Source: Culturomica massiliensis (GTDB lineage Bacteria; Bacteroidota; Bacteroidia; Bacteroidales; Marinifilaceae). From it: a DNA stretch of 64,000 nt. Positions 30,401 through 39,868 of this stretch are shown here, one piece after another. A program made the translations under genes and the position numbers. The notes under the pieces are model-generated. The model made no database searches. It was not told the origin of the DNA and was given only the letters and a program-made list of their open reading frames with translations. The stretch's first letter is position 1, and every line of letters starts with the position of its first letter. Location: NCBI RefSeq assembly GCF_900091655.1, contig NZ_LT594621.1, forward strand, positions 2,500,532-2,564,531, written 5' to 3'.

Positions 30401-30924
30401 TGCGTACCGTCAGTATACGCCTTGTCTCCCAAACGGAAAGCACCACGCGGAATATAAACCATCTCGATGCCCGTACAGGCCAGGATGATCTGACCCATTC
30501 CTACCGTTCCAGGCTGTACCTTACCACCGGTGGTCGAAAGATCCCACTTCAGAACAACGTTCGTGCGGGAAATTCCCGTTCCGGCCTTACTCCGGTATAT
30601 GAATACACCCACATTACGGCCCGCCGTCTGGCCCGGAGCTACGTCGCAGACAAAACCGTTGTCTGCACTGTTGCCCTCGTCCGAAATGCAAAGCGGATAC
30701 CAGATCTCCGGACTAGCGTTCATAAACTTATACCGCAGCGTAACATAAACGGCATCATGGTTATAACTGTCACGCCATGAATTTTCCCACTCCAGCGTAA
30801 AATATACGCTCACGATGTCCCCCTCTATACCGCTTTGCGGAGTCTTGACCGTTCCCACAATACGTACGTTATTGCCCTCACTCAGCAAGGCAAAAAAACA
30901 CAAGCAAATGGAAACGATATATCT
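24491..30924. repeat. Two near-identical 2.9-kb scaffold copies (paralogues 8 and 9)
   Basis: About 24491-27420 repeats as 27995-30924 (offset 3504 bp) with scattered, mostly silent, single-base differences. The left edge of both copies is the same base, inside the fibrinogen-like domain. Confidence 0.85.
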
Positions 30925-30927
30925 CAT
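27430..30927 (-). CDS. SUMF1-scaffold surface protein with fibrinogen-like head, paralogue 9
   Basis: 1165 residues, the first paralogue in transcription order. Residues 1 to about 978 are nearly identical to paralogue 8 (offset 3504 bp). The identity ends abruptly at the YCDMVT motif: here DNGGWMLVMMG follows instead of EGGGWTLVVAQ, and the remaining 187 residues are unrelated in detail. They still look fibrinogen-like (ending GNTAALSTNRSGRFWFYIR). The unique tail (27430-27994) is visibly richer in A and T than the scaffold. The start lies 2 bp after the stop of the giant repeat protein, so the two are almost certainly cotranscribed. Confidence 0.9.
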   Translation of the reverse strand: MRYIVSICLCFFALLSEGNNVRIVGTVKTPQSGIEGDIVSVYFTLEWENSWRDSYNHDAVYVTLRYKFMNASPEIWYPLCISDEGNSADNGFVCDVAPGQTAGRNVGVFIYRSKAGTGISRTNVVLKWDLSTTGGKVQPGTVGMGQIILACTGIEMVYIPRGAFRLGDKAYTDGTQSSRTFYRPEVFIPRSWDLVDTCYYIETNPNSPVSPYLAANRVNDLTNSETNAWVGHPSESTLTWTIDFRKRPDGTETGWPGDPYGKGPTVRYLSIESIPGRVPAKWKLWAANDDVPGSWGTEPIYTGTGSDWVTSLERVYPGTKAVKVTNPGNYRMYRIEVSRSDMPGGKSPVIKSVSMTEHDLSRDYDNTFLIDTSTTLLGGLRGLNGLDDGETWPSSETVLGSDYPNGYSAFYVMKYEMSQDQYCGFLNMIGARERENRTVGERLRSFSARDYVFGGDRKHASNRNGIVISTRNVTGDTVSFACDLDPETPVSLDGDGLPLACNYLTVSDMLAYASWVGLRPLTELEYERLCRAPYPYVPEPFECSWGTTVAQAPGSLSEGGKTNESVSSGNVNYGNRIGGPLRVGIFARTGGSQESSGSSFWGVQDLSGNLNEIYYNANAAGRKFKGTKHGNGDLAGLSTVNGWGWVTDAACFGLRGGSFRSGSPTDLSGSNRQYASRYITDIDARDSTVSFRLGRSCSAGPVLESELVLEDGRILGTGSMSDTVCSGSDYKILGNEPSGDYSVSYLWYKSENRGRSWDLLDGECGRDLQVYGLENRGMSAGEVRDYWYRRRVIRDNSDGLSGIVKLVVVDPDYRISRLRDTIDGYGKGGGITVTTQYTSRFTWRYLATGQELRATEESALRSYFLPRYKDFTEDTTHAVYGTKTIMVTINVGGACERSEVIALDVVNTMDKDLMKVKDFGSYRGWADGTYAPSAEGYRRPGGGYEYRGDIGSGVYRIDPDGRDGPIEPFDVYCDMVTDNGGWMLVMMGAPGSTTFRYSSGYWTNNTLLNERVFDINANVDVKNKAFLYCPVKQTFARMTMDANQKSMDFFETISRANCIALFSNLTYLNKQDIYSVIANYNLDVLLGGSWQRGNPQSGFAITGGGGVRYGIIANQTSETGTSNAWTHDSSVGIGLVSYGGGAYASHGNTAALSTNRSGRFWFYIR

Positions 30928-30929
30928 AA

Positions 30930-33900
30930 TTAATTTCTTACAATAGAAACCAAGCCCATATAAACACCCCCCTGTCCATCTGTAAATTTATAGACATAGG
31001 TCCCTGCCGGTAATATCTTCCCATTATCTGTCGTACCGTTCCACTCGTTCATATAAGGAGCCGCCTTATATAAACTTTGCTGATCCCGGTTAAAAATTTC
31101 CAACGTATTCTCCGGTGCCTGCCACAAACCGGAAATTTCCCAATTATCGTTGTATCCGTCTCCATTCGGCGTAAAGGCTACCGGGAATAAATAAGTTTCC
31201 CGTTCCCGGAATACAGCAGTAACCTGAGCATCCCGGGTAATCGTAATGGTACTGTCCGGCAACATCTCTGCCCCGTCTATTTCCAGGGAATACAACTTCC
31301 AGCCCGGATCGGCCACCGGTTTTATCCGTAATACCGTATAATGATCGATAATATCCGAAGGAGATTGTACCGCTGTTCCATCAGGCAAAAGCAAATCCAG
31401 CGTTCCTTTACCGGTTACAAAAGACGATACCGTCCATTGACGAATTTTGATAACCGCTGAGATCGTCGTATTTTCCAATACGATCCAGAAATCTTCATTC
31501 TCTATTTCCTGTCCGTTTACTTTCACCTCAATAACCTCATATCCTTCCGGATCATCCGGCACAGCAGCTATAGTCAAAGGCGTACGATAAGGTACCTTGT
31601 CTCCGGGCTTGACAGTGCCGTCCGGCGTCTCGATCTGTAAATGCCCGAACTGCGGATCGGCATAATCAATTGTATAAAGACGCGGTGCTACGACGGCTTC
31701 CACACGGGTTTCTCCACGCATTGTCCAAATCTCTCCCTGTGGGTGGGGTTGTCCGTTAACCAGAACGTCTTTCACTTCATAACCGGCAGGATTATAAACA
31801 TCCGACTTTACCCGAATCTGTGTCCAATAATCCAAAGTTACAGGTGAACTGACATCCAGGCTTACCCAGTTTCCATATTCATCCATACGTTCCACTTTGA
31901 TAAACCCGCTATCCGGTTGCACAACCACCAGCTTACACGGTATGATCCTCATACGGGCCTTGATCCGTACAGTATCATACAAAGCATCCTCTTTCGGCAA
32001 CATAACCGTATTATTGACAACATTTCCTTCATTCCATGTCAAATCCTCCACTTCATAACCTTCCTCCGGTTCGACCCAAACGTCAAAAGCCGTCAATCCG
32101 GGATAACGCGCATATTGTCCTACCGCCTTACCGCTCTCCATCACATTCAATACACCGTGTTGCGGCTGTTCATAGGTAATCCAATAATATTTCCGGAATT
32201 CAACGACAATGTCGGTTTTTCCGGTGATCTCCACAGTTGTCTGATTCCCGCTTATCGAAACCGAAGTTCCGTCCGCCCGGTTTATTGTAAAAGATTCAAT
32301 CAGATAAGCCGCTGACAGGGGATTTACAACCACATCCAATAAAGTAAAATGCTCGGTTCTGCGACTCTTATTCGAATTAGACGCAAGTTGCAGCACTCCG
32401 CCGGCTAATCCGTTGACCTCCATCGTCCCTTCTCCCTTGACAACAAAGGTGACATCATACTTTTTCAATGCGTATTCAACATGGAAAACAACACTGTCCA
32501 CAGATAAATTACCTCCCGGTATCGTACAAATAACTTCACCTCCCTCCGGCAATACCGTTTGCGCTTCCCCATTCATCGTCAGTCCCACAACTTCATAACC
32601 GGTTTGAGGCTCCGCTTTCACTTTAAGAGTTGTACCCGCCGGATAGCGATGACCAACGGCATTGGTATCCGCACGGGAAACCTCCAATATTCCTTCTGTC
32701 GGATCGGTAGTTTCTTTCCGTACTTCATAAATCCGCTCAAAGCTCGCGTCTATATTTACGGCAGCACTGACAGAAGCTACATAAGCCGGATCGGTCATCG
32801 CAACTCCTCCCATTCTGGTAATAAAACTTCCGGGTACCAACTGCCAGCTTTGACTTTCCGGTTCAACCCGAACCGTCAGTTCTGTAAAATGTTTTACCTC
32901 ATCTCCCGAATGAACCACAGTACCTTCCGCAACACCGTTAAAAATTTTGTCGACTACAAGGCGTCCGCCCGGATTCGTCGTATAGTAAACCGGATAACGC
33001 TTGAATTCAAAGCGAGCTGTCACCGTCACATTGAAGTCCGGCATATTGACCAGACTTAACGTAAAAGGAGCATTCGTAACCGGTGTCGTTATCCCGTCAT
33101 TAGCGGAAAGCAAAACGGTTTTACAACCTTCTGCATCCATCGTCCATATCTCAACAGGAGCGCCGACATCAACGGTAATACTACCGTCAGCCGTAAAAGT
33201 ATGCTGTGTACCGTCTTCCAATTGTACAACCACCTGATTACCGTTTGCCCCGCTTTCCTGCTGCAAAACAATATTCAATTGTTTACTTTTCCGGTGAGCC
33301 CTTGCCGTAATGGTTACACTGTCTTTTACCACGACATTATTTACCTGCAAATCATAAACCGTCGGATCTCCATGCATAACAGCCGTCACCGTTACCGGTC
33401 CCTCGTACCAGGGATGCAATTGTAAAGTAGACAAGTCCAAACGCAGAGTAGACAAATATTCCGCCAATGAACCGTTTGCCCGGTCTACCTTGAAATCCGG
33501 TGCCGCTCCACCCGGCATAACATAAACGTCTAATATATTAAACGCCTGTATATCGGGTTGATGCTCTATCTTTACCTTAAATTTCTTCGGTTGGAACGTT
33601 CCCTGTATATCCACATCCCCGGCCGGCATACTGAAAGTCTCCTCAATACTACCGTCACCGTCCGTATCCGTCCAGGCCAGATATGCTCCCCCATCCTTCG
33701 TCGCCGTCAAACTCGTACAGTCATGTCCCGTCAATTCAGCTCTCGCAACCAGTACTTTCCCTTCCGGAATCTTTTCTCCGGTATGATACACTTTACTGCC
33801 ATCTGCCGCCTGCACTGTTATATTCGGACCGAAAGTCAACGTATATAACCGGCCGAAATGTACCGTAAACAACGTATCGCTCATAACGGTTACAGCTCCG

Positions 33901-36900
33901 GTATAAGGTGTATTGGATCCGGTAAACTTAGCAGCCTCCTCCCAGTCCGGTGCATTCGGAGTCGTATAGAAATGAAGCACCGAACCATGGGCAACGCCTG
34001 CTACCGATACTTCGGTATCGACATCGGCTTGTCCCAAATGCAATAAAAGAGTTCCTCCACCGCTATTCACACCGTTCCAAATTTCAGCCTCTCCCCCTTC
34101 AGCCGGAAGCTTTTTCAAAGTAACCCGATATTCTTTTTTCTCAAAAGTCACGGAGAAAGCAACATCTTTGGCAGTCAATCCCGCCGGTATGGTATACGCG
34201 GCATTCCCTTCCGCATCCCAGGTCAACGCCTGAGAAGCAATAGCTGAGCCCGGAAAATAAACAACGGCATTTGTACAGACATAAGCGTCACTGACCGGAG
34301 TCATCTTTACAGCAAAAGATTGACCGGCAGCATAATATTGACCGACAGCATCCTTAACCGTACCCGCTTCATGTATCGTCAACGTTCCGGCCGTTACGCT
34401 ACCTCTTACAATCCGGTATCTCCGTGAAAAATGAGCCTCGATTCCGACAGAATCGGTAATATGATCCACATGATAAGGAGAAGTTTGTCCCAACAAGCGG
34501 TCTACACCTCCCATATAACCGGTAATCTTGTCAAAATGATAATATAGATCCGCCTCCGCCACCGTTATCTGATTCAGATCCGTACCGTGTTCTACCGAAT
34601 ATTTTCCTTGTGTATAATTATTCCCCTTCGTATCCGTCACCTTGACCGAGCCTCCATCCTGAGGAATAGCAACAATATTCAGCGGATATTGCTTTAATGT
34701 GAATTCCGCATACAGAGACAATTCACTGTTCAAAGGCATTGTCGTCAAAATATGGGTCTCTTTCCGGCCCGTACCGGGAAAAAGATGCAACTCGTATCCT
34801 TCCGGAGCTCCAATGCCCGCCTCTACCCAAGCCTCCACTGTAGCCCCGACAGGCACCTGTACCCTCGTATAGCTGGCCTGATAATATTGGGGAACACCTC
34901 CGTCTATCTGAACCTTCACTTTAAAATCCGAATCCGGAGGGGTAACCTGTACCGTCAATGTCTTGGTCCGCCGCACCACTTCCGCTGCTATATCGACATG
35001 ATTCGTTACCGGAATCGTAAAGCTATATACAAAATCCAAATCAGAAGAGGAAAAGCCAAGGTCGACATTCCTTCCGCCCATCCTAGCGGTTAACGATTTC
35101 ACTTCAAACCAGGTATCCAGACTACCGACACTCACAGGTGACAATGTAATGGTCACCTTTAACATATCGCCGTACGACAATACCTGTGTTCCGGCTGATA
35201 CCGATATATCAAGTCCTCCTTCGATTTTTACGACTTTCGGCGTCGCAGCCCCGGCCGGAGCATTCAAACTTAAGGTCAAATCATATTTCAGTTTTTCAAA
35301 CTCAGCCTCTACCCGGACATCATCCGCGGGCATTGTAAACGTAAACTCGACCGTCCCGTCCGGTTTCTTATCCGTCTCCAGGCTATTCCCATAATCAGTA
35401 TTCGGAACGGCATATTTTTGTACCGTTATTTTAGTACATACCTGCCCTGTCGTCGGTGTTGCCGAATAAGCTTTCAATATTTCTCCCGCATCGACAAAAT
35501 CCCCGTTATTGACAACCGTCCCGTTTTCCCGGGTGACCTTCGTCACTGTAGCTCCGTAATATACCTGATAACGCTTGACAAATTTCACGGCATAAACCTC
35601 CGGTTGTACAACCGCAGACGTCTCATAACTAAACGTTCCGGTTCCTGTTTTACATATCTCCGAAGGCTTGTGTATAATCTCCACCGAAAAACCGTCAGGA
35701 GCAACAACCTGACAAGTCAGGCGGTCGCCATGCTTCACGTTCGTAGTTCCCTGGGTAGTGACGGTAACATCTCCTCCCGTCCATTGTACACTACCGCCCG
35801 CCGGTACAGTTACCACACCTTCCAATAACAACTGAACTTCATACGCTTTCCTCTCAAACGTCGTCGACAAATCCAGATTCCGGTCGAGACCAGCGTATGT
35901 ATATTGATAAACTGTAGCCGGAGTACCCACGGCCGACAATGAAATATCTTCGGCAGGAGTAACTCCGTTGTTAACCACCTTATGCGCAGCATTCAACTGA
36001 TAACCGACCTCTGTCTCTGTAGCCACAATCTTCACCTGAGCACCCTTCCGATACCAGTATTGTGTTCCGGCAGTCAGGACATTCGTTTTCGCTACTACAC
36101 TCAAGCTACCGTATACAGATTGAGTGTATTTCACCTTATAATACGTTTCGGCACTCCCCCCAAACCAGATTTCTCCGCCAGTATGCGTTTCGGGGATAGT
36201 GTAATTTACATTTCCGGAAGTTGAGGGCGGTGCAGCGACTGTACTGATTGTTCCGACCCACAAGTTATTTCCGTCTACCGTAAGCGTTTCACATCCCACA
36301 GACCCGTCTGCAGCCGTTATTACAGCTTGCAATACGGCACCCGCAGGCACGACTGCACCATCGGCCAATACCGTCCCGTCTTTACTTACAGTGATAGTAG
36401 CTCCTGTCAGAGCATTGATTCTAACCGTACATTTCCGGACAAATTTAGCTGTCAACACGGTATTCCGGATCAGCGTATACGGAGACGTCACATTATTCCC
36501 ACTCTGATCACGAATATACAATAAAGTATCTGTTGCTGCCTGCACAGGCTCAATTTGCAACTCGGTATTTACATCATACGCCGCCCCTTTCACAATATCT
36601 CCCTCTGTAGTTTTATACACCTTCAACGCGTTCCCGCTACCGCTTATTTCATCGATACCCCAACTGATCGTATATTGGGGTGTCGTATTCCCGATACCGA
36701 CCAAAACGGTAACGTCACTTGTAACAACAAATCCCCCTTCATCCAAAATACTTCCTTCCGGATGCGGTGCGACAAGTGTATCCAGCTGGGTAACGGAATA
36801 CCCATGCACACAAGCCGGAATCATCGTCAAGCGCGTACCATACGGCACCTGTGCCGTAACATCCGTCGTAACGGTTTCCGCTACCGTCAAGCGATCTGCA

Positions 36901-39017
36901 CCTGTTTGATCGACCAACCGGACAGCACCCTTATCCGGATACAAACCGACTCCGCTCTTTTTACGCAAAGTAACAGTATACAACTCAGGCTCAAACTCGG
37001 CGGTAATCCTCACATCCGACTCAACTTTATTCAGAGTGTAAGCACCAGCATCTTTTAATTCCATTTCGGCATCAGCCCCCACCTTCACTTTCAATGATTT
37101 CAGCTTATAATGCGTTTGGGCAGTCGTCGAAATCTTTATTGCATCCCCATAATAAGCCTTTCCCGGACTTACAACAAAAGGTGTCCATACGGCCGCGTCC
37201 TTATCTTTCAAGGCAACAGTCAAATCCCCGTATTCCGGAGTTACATTCACATATGTAATAGCATAGCCTTTTCGCTCAAAAAACAACTCGACATTTTTAT
37301 CTACCACAATATCCGATAAAGTAACATTTTCTACGCCCCGTTCCACACCATTTACCGTTATCTTCTTACAGATATAACCTTCCGGATTTTTAGCATGAAT
37401 AACAACTCCGGAACCATGTGTTACCAAATGATCAACCCCCAATCCCGGATCGGTTGTATAAAAATCGGTTATGTCTGCGGGTAATCCTTGTGCCGTTATC
37501 GTCACCAGATATTTCTTCGGCTCAAACTCGGCCGACAATACCGTATTCTTTGTGACCATCCATTGGGAACCGGTAACCGTCTGTTCCGTCTCACCCGTCG
37601 GTTGAGCCGTCAATGTGCCTGTTTTATACTGATAGCCGGTATTCCCGACCGGAGTAATCGTTATCAGGGTATTATAAGGTAAGTTCACTTTGTAACCTCC
37701 ACCCGTAATACTTTCCGGAACACCTCCTTTATCCAATGTCAGATTCCCGTTTGTACAATACCAGGATACGATACATTGCTCCGGTTCATAAATCACTTCC
37801 ACGACCATTCCGCCGATACGCATATCTGTCACTTTATCCGTCGCATTCGTCAAGTCTTCCGGGTTACTGCTACCGTCGATATCGTATACTTTTATCGACT
37901 TTACACTATATCCTGTATTTTTTACAGCCTGGATGTCGAATGTCAAATCGGAAGCATATTCAACAGCCTGGCTAAATTCACTCACTCCGGCTGCCAAAGA
38001 ATAACTCGCGGCAGTCTTTTTATTCACCACAGTCAATCCTCCCATCGTCCTGTCATTGACTTTCAACTTCACCGGATAAGAACGCGGACTAAAAGCAGCA
38101 CTGAATGTAATGTCTTCAGTTCCGATCTTCACCCCTTTTCCGGCCCCGACCTTATCCTTTACCGATACCTTTGCTTCCGCAGATTTGGTCTTTTTCATCC
38201 AGACATCGGTACAATAATAGCCCGGATCAGAAACCGTATCCAGCAGGATTACTTCATTTTCCTCCACCACCATAGAAGACGTCGCAGGTGAAACCGACTT
38301 ATCCGGGATCGTCATCTTATCGCCTTGTGCCGTAAGTTGTCCGTGTTCCGGTATTTCGACCGTCACGACGATAGGCGGATTCAAAGTAATCACCACATAG
38401 ATATCATTGTTGATATTCGACACGGTATATACCTTATTGATATCCGGCTTCAATTCTTTATCTCCGGTAAGCATCTTCACGGTAACCATATCTGCCGTAA
38501 TCCCGGCAATCTTACTAAAATCGACCTTAAACTGATAGGTATGCCCGGGCTCGACATGTGTCGAATCACAATTATCGGCATCCCGGACAGACTCGATGAC
38601 CACATCGGAAGGTATATCAAAATAAACCTTATAAAAAGTATATTCATTTGCTCCGATATCGATAATATCGACAAAGCGCTTATTTCCCCACAGATCCAAA
38701 GCATCACTTCCAAAAATAGTGCCCAAAACATCGTTTATTCCGGCTCCGATACAAGGCGAATCTTTCATCAAACGGAAATCGTTATTCAATGAATCGACAA
38801 ACAAAGGACTCGCTTTACCGGGTAGCTGAATATAACAATTGACCCCGTTAACACCGTCCCCTACCTGCTTACCCTTATTCCCCCAGATGATCGTATTTTT
38901 TAAAGTCGCACCACTTCCCAATTTGACAGCAGCTTCAGAGGCATCCTGCCCCCAAGCCGTCAATCCGCAAAAGATCAATATTCCCCAAAGGGCTACCAGA
39001 CCAAATCTCTTTATCAT
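30930..39017 (-). CDS. Giant repeat surface protein with beta-helix end and T9SS type B sorting domain
   Basis: 2695 residues from the ATG at 39017 (signal peptide MIKRFGLVALWGILIFCGLTAWG). Residues of about 25-130 look like the last rungs and C-terminal cap of a right-handed beta-helix (GATLKNTIIWGN, SPCIGAGIN, DLWGNKRFV, DIGANEY). Then follow some 30 degenerate repeats of about 75-90 residues (YxVxxxxxxGxLxV...G...I...P..GYxxxxxxVNG...V..AxFE), of the bacterial/InlB-B-like repeat type. The last 85 or so residues are a gliding-motility-associated type B sorting domain (VAFTPNGDGYNDNWEISG, LEIFNRDQQ, EWNGTTDNGKILPAGTYVYK, GLVSIVRN). By family knowledge it is exported through T9SS to the cell surface; it resembles SprB-type adhesins. 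The PorP/SprF protein encoded at the head of this locus is the likely partner. Confidence 0.9.
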   Translation of the reverse strand: MIKRFGLVALWGILIFCGLTAWGQDASEAAVKLGSGATLKNTIIWGNKGKQVGDGVNGVNCYIQLPGKASPLFVDSLNNDFRLMKDSPCIGAGINDVLGTIFGSDALDLWGNKRFVDIIDIGANEYTFYKVYFDIPSDVVIESVRDADNCDSTHVEPGHTYQFKVDFSKIAGITADMVTVKMLTGDKELKPDINKVYTVSNINNDIYVVITLNPPIVVTVEIPEHGQLTAQGDKMTIPDKSVSPATSSMVVEENEVILLDTVSDPGYYCTDVWMKKTKSAEAKVSVKDKVGAGKGVKIGTEDITFSAAFSPRSYPVKLKVNDRTMGGLTVVNKKTAASYSLAAGVSEFSQAVEYASDLTFDIQAVKNTGYSVKSIKVYDIDGSSNPEDLTNATDKVTDMRIGGMVVEVIYEPEQCIVSWYCTNGNLTLDKGGVPESITGGGYKVNLPYNTLITITPVGNTGYQYKTGTLTAQPTGETEQTVTGSQWMVTKNTVLSAEFEPKKYLVTITAQGLPADITDFYTTDPGLGVDHLVTHGSGVVIHAKNPEGYICKKITVNGVERGVENVTLSDIVVDKNVELFFERKGYAITYVNVTPEYGDLTVALKDKDAAVWTPFVVSPGKAYYGDAIKISTTAQTHYKLKSLKVKVGADAEMELKDAGAYTLNKVESDVRITAEFEPELYTVTLRKKSGVGLYPDKGAVRLVDQTGADRLTVAETVTTDVTAQVPYGTRLTMIPACVHGYSVTQLDTLVAPHPEGSILDEGGFVVTSDVTVLVGIGNTTPQYTISWGIDEISGSGNALKVYKTTEGDIVKGAAYDVNTELQIEPVQAATDTLLYIRDQSGNNVTSPYTLIRNTVLTAKFVRKCTVRINALTGATITVSKDGTVLADGAVVPAGAVLQAVITAADGSVGCETLTVDGNNLWVGTISTVAAPPSTSGNVNYTIPETHTGGEIWFGGSAETYYKVKYTQSVYGSLSVVAKTNVLTAGTQYWYRKGAQVKIVATETEVGYQLNAAHKVVNNGVTPAEDISLSAVGTPATVYQYTYAGLDRNLDLSTTFERKAYEVQLLLEGVVTVPAGGSVQWTGGDVTVTTQGTTNVKHGDRLTCQVVAPDGFSVEIIHKPSEICKTGTGTFSYETSAVVQPEVYAVKFVKRYQVYYGATVTKVTRENGTVVNNGDFVDAGEILKAYSATPTTGQVCTKITVQKYAVPNTDYGNSLETDKKPDGTVEFTFTMPADDVRVEAEFEKLKYDLTLSLNAPAGAATPKVVKIEGGLDISVSAGTQVLSYGDMLKVTITLSPVSVGSLDTWFEVKSLTARMGGRNVDLGFSSSDLDFVYSFTIPVTNHVDIAAEVVRRTKTLTVQVTPPDSDFKVKVQIDGGVPQYYQASYTRVQVPVGATVEAWVEAGIGAPEGYELHLFPGTGRKETHILTTMPLNSELSLYAEFTLKQYPLNIVAIPQDGGSVKVTDTKGNNYTQGKYSVEHGTDLNQITVAEADLYYHFDKITGYMGGVDRLLGQTSPYHVDHITDSVGIEAHFSRRYRIVRGSVTAGTLTIHEAGTVKDAVGQYYAAGQSFAVKMTPVSDAYVCTNAVVYFPGSAIASQALTWDAEGNAAYTIPAGLTAKDVAFSVTFEKKEYRVTLKKLPAEGGEAEIWNGVNSGGGTLLLHLGQADVDTEVSVAGVAHGSVLHFYTTPNAPDWEEAAKFTGSNTPYTGAVTVMSDTLFTVHFGRLYTLTFGPNITVQAADGSKVYHTGEKIPEGKVLVARAELTGHDCTSLTATKDGGAYLAWTDTDGDGSIEETFSMPAGDVDIQGTFQPKKFKVKIEHQPDIQAFNILDVYVMPGGAAPDFKVDRANGSLAEYLSTLRLDLSTLQLHPWYEGPVTVTAVMHGDPTVYDLQVNNVVVKDSVTITARAHRKSKQLNIVLQQESGANGNQVVVQLEDGTQHTFTADGSITVDVGAPVEIWTMDAEGCKTVLLSANDGITTPVTNAPFTLSLVNMPDFNVTVTARFEFKRYPVYYTTNPGGRLVVDKIFNGVAEGTVVHSGDEVKHFTELTVRVEPESQSWQLVPGSFITRMGGVAMTDPAYVASVSAAVNIDASFERIYEVRKETTDPTEGILEVSRADTNAVGHRYPAGTTLKVKAEPQTGYEVVGLTMNGEAQTVLPEGGEVICTIPGGNLSVDSVVFHVEYALKKYDVTFVVKGEGTMEVNGLAGGVLQLASNSNKSRRTEHFTLLDVVVNPLSAAYLIESFTINRADGTSVSISGNQTTVEITGKTDIVVEFRKYYWITYEQPQHGVLNVMESGKAVGQYARYPGLTAFDVWVEPEEGYEVEDLTWNEGNVVNNTVMLPKEDALYDTVRIKARMRIIPCKLVVVQPDSGFIKVERMDEYGNWVSLDVSSPVTLDYWTQIRVKSDVYNPAGYEVKDVLVNGQPHPQGEIWTMRGETRVEAVVAPRLYTIDYADPQFGHLQIETPDGTVKPGDKVPYRTPLTIAAVPDDPEGYEVIEVKVNGQEIENEDFWIVLENTTISAVIKIRQWTVSSFVTGKGTLDLLLPDGTAVQSPSDIIDHYTVLRIKPVADPGWKLYSLEIDGAEMLPDSTITITRDAQVTAVFRERETYLFPVAFTPNGDGYNDNWEISGLWQAPENTLEIFNRDQQSLYKAAPYMNEWNGTTDNGKILPAGTYVYKFTDGQGGVYMGLVSIVRN

Positions 39018-39036
39018 AGTTACATACACTTATAAA

Positions 39037-39864
39037 TCAATACGCAAATACAGGCCGTACCATAGCCGGAGCAGTACCTGCCTGTGGGGAAAAAGCACCG
39101 ATAATATCTCCAACCGAACCATCCCCTTCTTTCCCAAAATTCAATACCCACATATTTCCGATATCGGATGTCTCCGAAGAGCTCCAATAAAAATCTTCCG
39201 TAAAATGCGATACAGCCACCCCTTGCTCTTCAAGTACCTGTAATGTCGCTTCAACTTCCGGCAACGCCGTAAACAATGCCGCCAACTGATAACCGGCCGG
39301 TAACGCCCAGTTACCGGCAAAAGTCCCGGCTGTATACTCCTTACAATACCGGGCGGCTTCACTAACGGTTGCCCACAAGCGGGTATTCTCATAAGCCGCC
39401 GTATCGAAAACGGCATATTCGAAATCTTCCGTTTGTGACGGTCCGTCTCCCCACACTTTCACCTCCTGACTCAAAGCCACGACATACCCCTTCAAAGGAG
39501 TATACAAATCACTGTTTATCCAAAAAACAATTCCGACAGCCTCTTTTCCTCCAGGATTTGCCCGATAGGTATCCCGGTCGATGATACTCCCGTCGGCACA
39601 ATAGATATACCCCGGCCTTATTCCGGTCAGCATCCGGTCAGCCATTGCATTGCCGGCAACCGTACAATTGATCACGTCAACATCTCCGCCATAAATACCG
39701 AATCCGTCTTCAGCCCGGTTACTGTGTACCACAGTTCCGATCACCCGGGCATGATCTTCCAGGTATAAACCTCCCCCCTTCCCCTTGCCAACACTTTGAG
39801 CGACAGCCCCCAGGCAAGGCAGCAAAACTAAAAAGCACATTATATAATAATATCTTTTACTCAT
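39037..39864 (-). CDS. Beta-helix M-piece with Lcl/DUF1566-like domain (second)
   Basis: 275 residues. Signal peptide MSKRYYYIMCFLVLLPCLGAVAQ. The mature protein starts directly inside a beta-helix (GKGKGGGLYLEDHARVIGTV, HSNRAEDGFGIYGGDVDVIN) with no N-terminal cap. It then switches at GYIYCADGSIIDRD into a domain I read as Lcl/DUF1566-like (GIVFWINSD, WALPAGYQLAALFTALPE, FYWSSSE, VRPVFAY). It is homologous to the 292-residue protein at 41029-41907. It starts 4 bp after the preceding stop and ends 19 bp before the giant protein, so it is in the same operon. I do not know its function; a subunit of a multi-protein beta-helix is an inference. Confidence 0.85.
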   Translation of the reverse strand: MSKRYYYIMCFLVLLPCLGAVAQSVGKGKGGGLYLEDHARVIGTVVHSNRAEDGFGIYGGDVDVINCTVAGNAMADRMLTGIRPGYIYCADGSIIDRDTYRANPGGKEAVGIVFWINSDLYTPLKGYVVALSQEVKVWGDGPSQTEDFEYAVFDTAAYENTRLWATVSEAARYCKEYTAGTFAGNWALPAGYQLAALFTALPEVEATLQVLEEQGVAVSHFTEDFYWSSSETSDIGNMWVLNFGKEGDGSVGDIIGAFSPQAGTAPAMVRPVFAY

Positions 39865-39868
39865 CGCT

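Noticed and set aside
1585..30927. Active formylglycine-generating enzymes or sulfatase maturation factors
   Set aside because: The cysteine pair near RGGS is not present, there are no sulfatase genes nearby, and the fold is interrupted by a large insert.
1585..30927. T9SS C-terminal sorting domains on the nine paralogues
   Set aside because: The visible C-termini (FSVRCVKD, IKITLKN, RISVK, RFWFYIR) belong to the head domains. No type A or type B sorting motif is visible, unlike in the giant protein.
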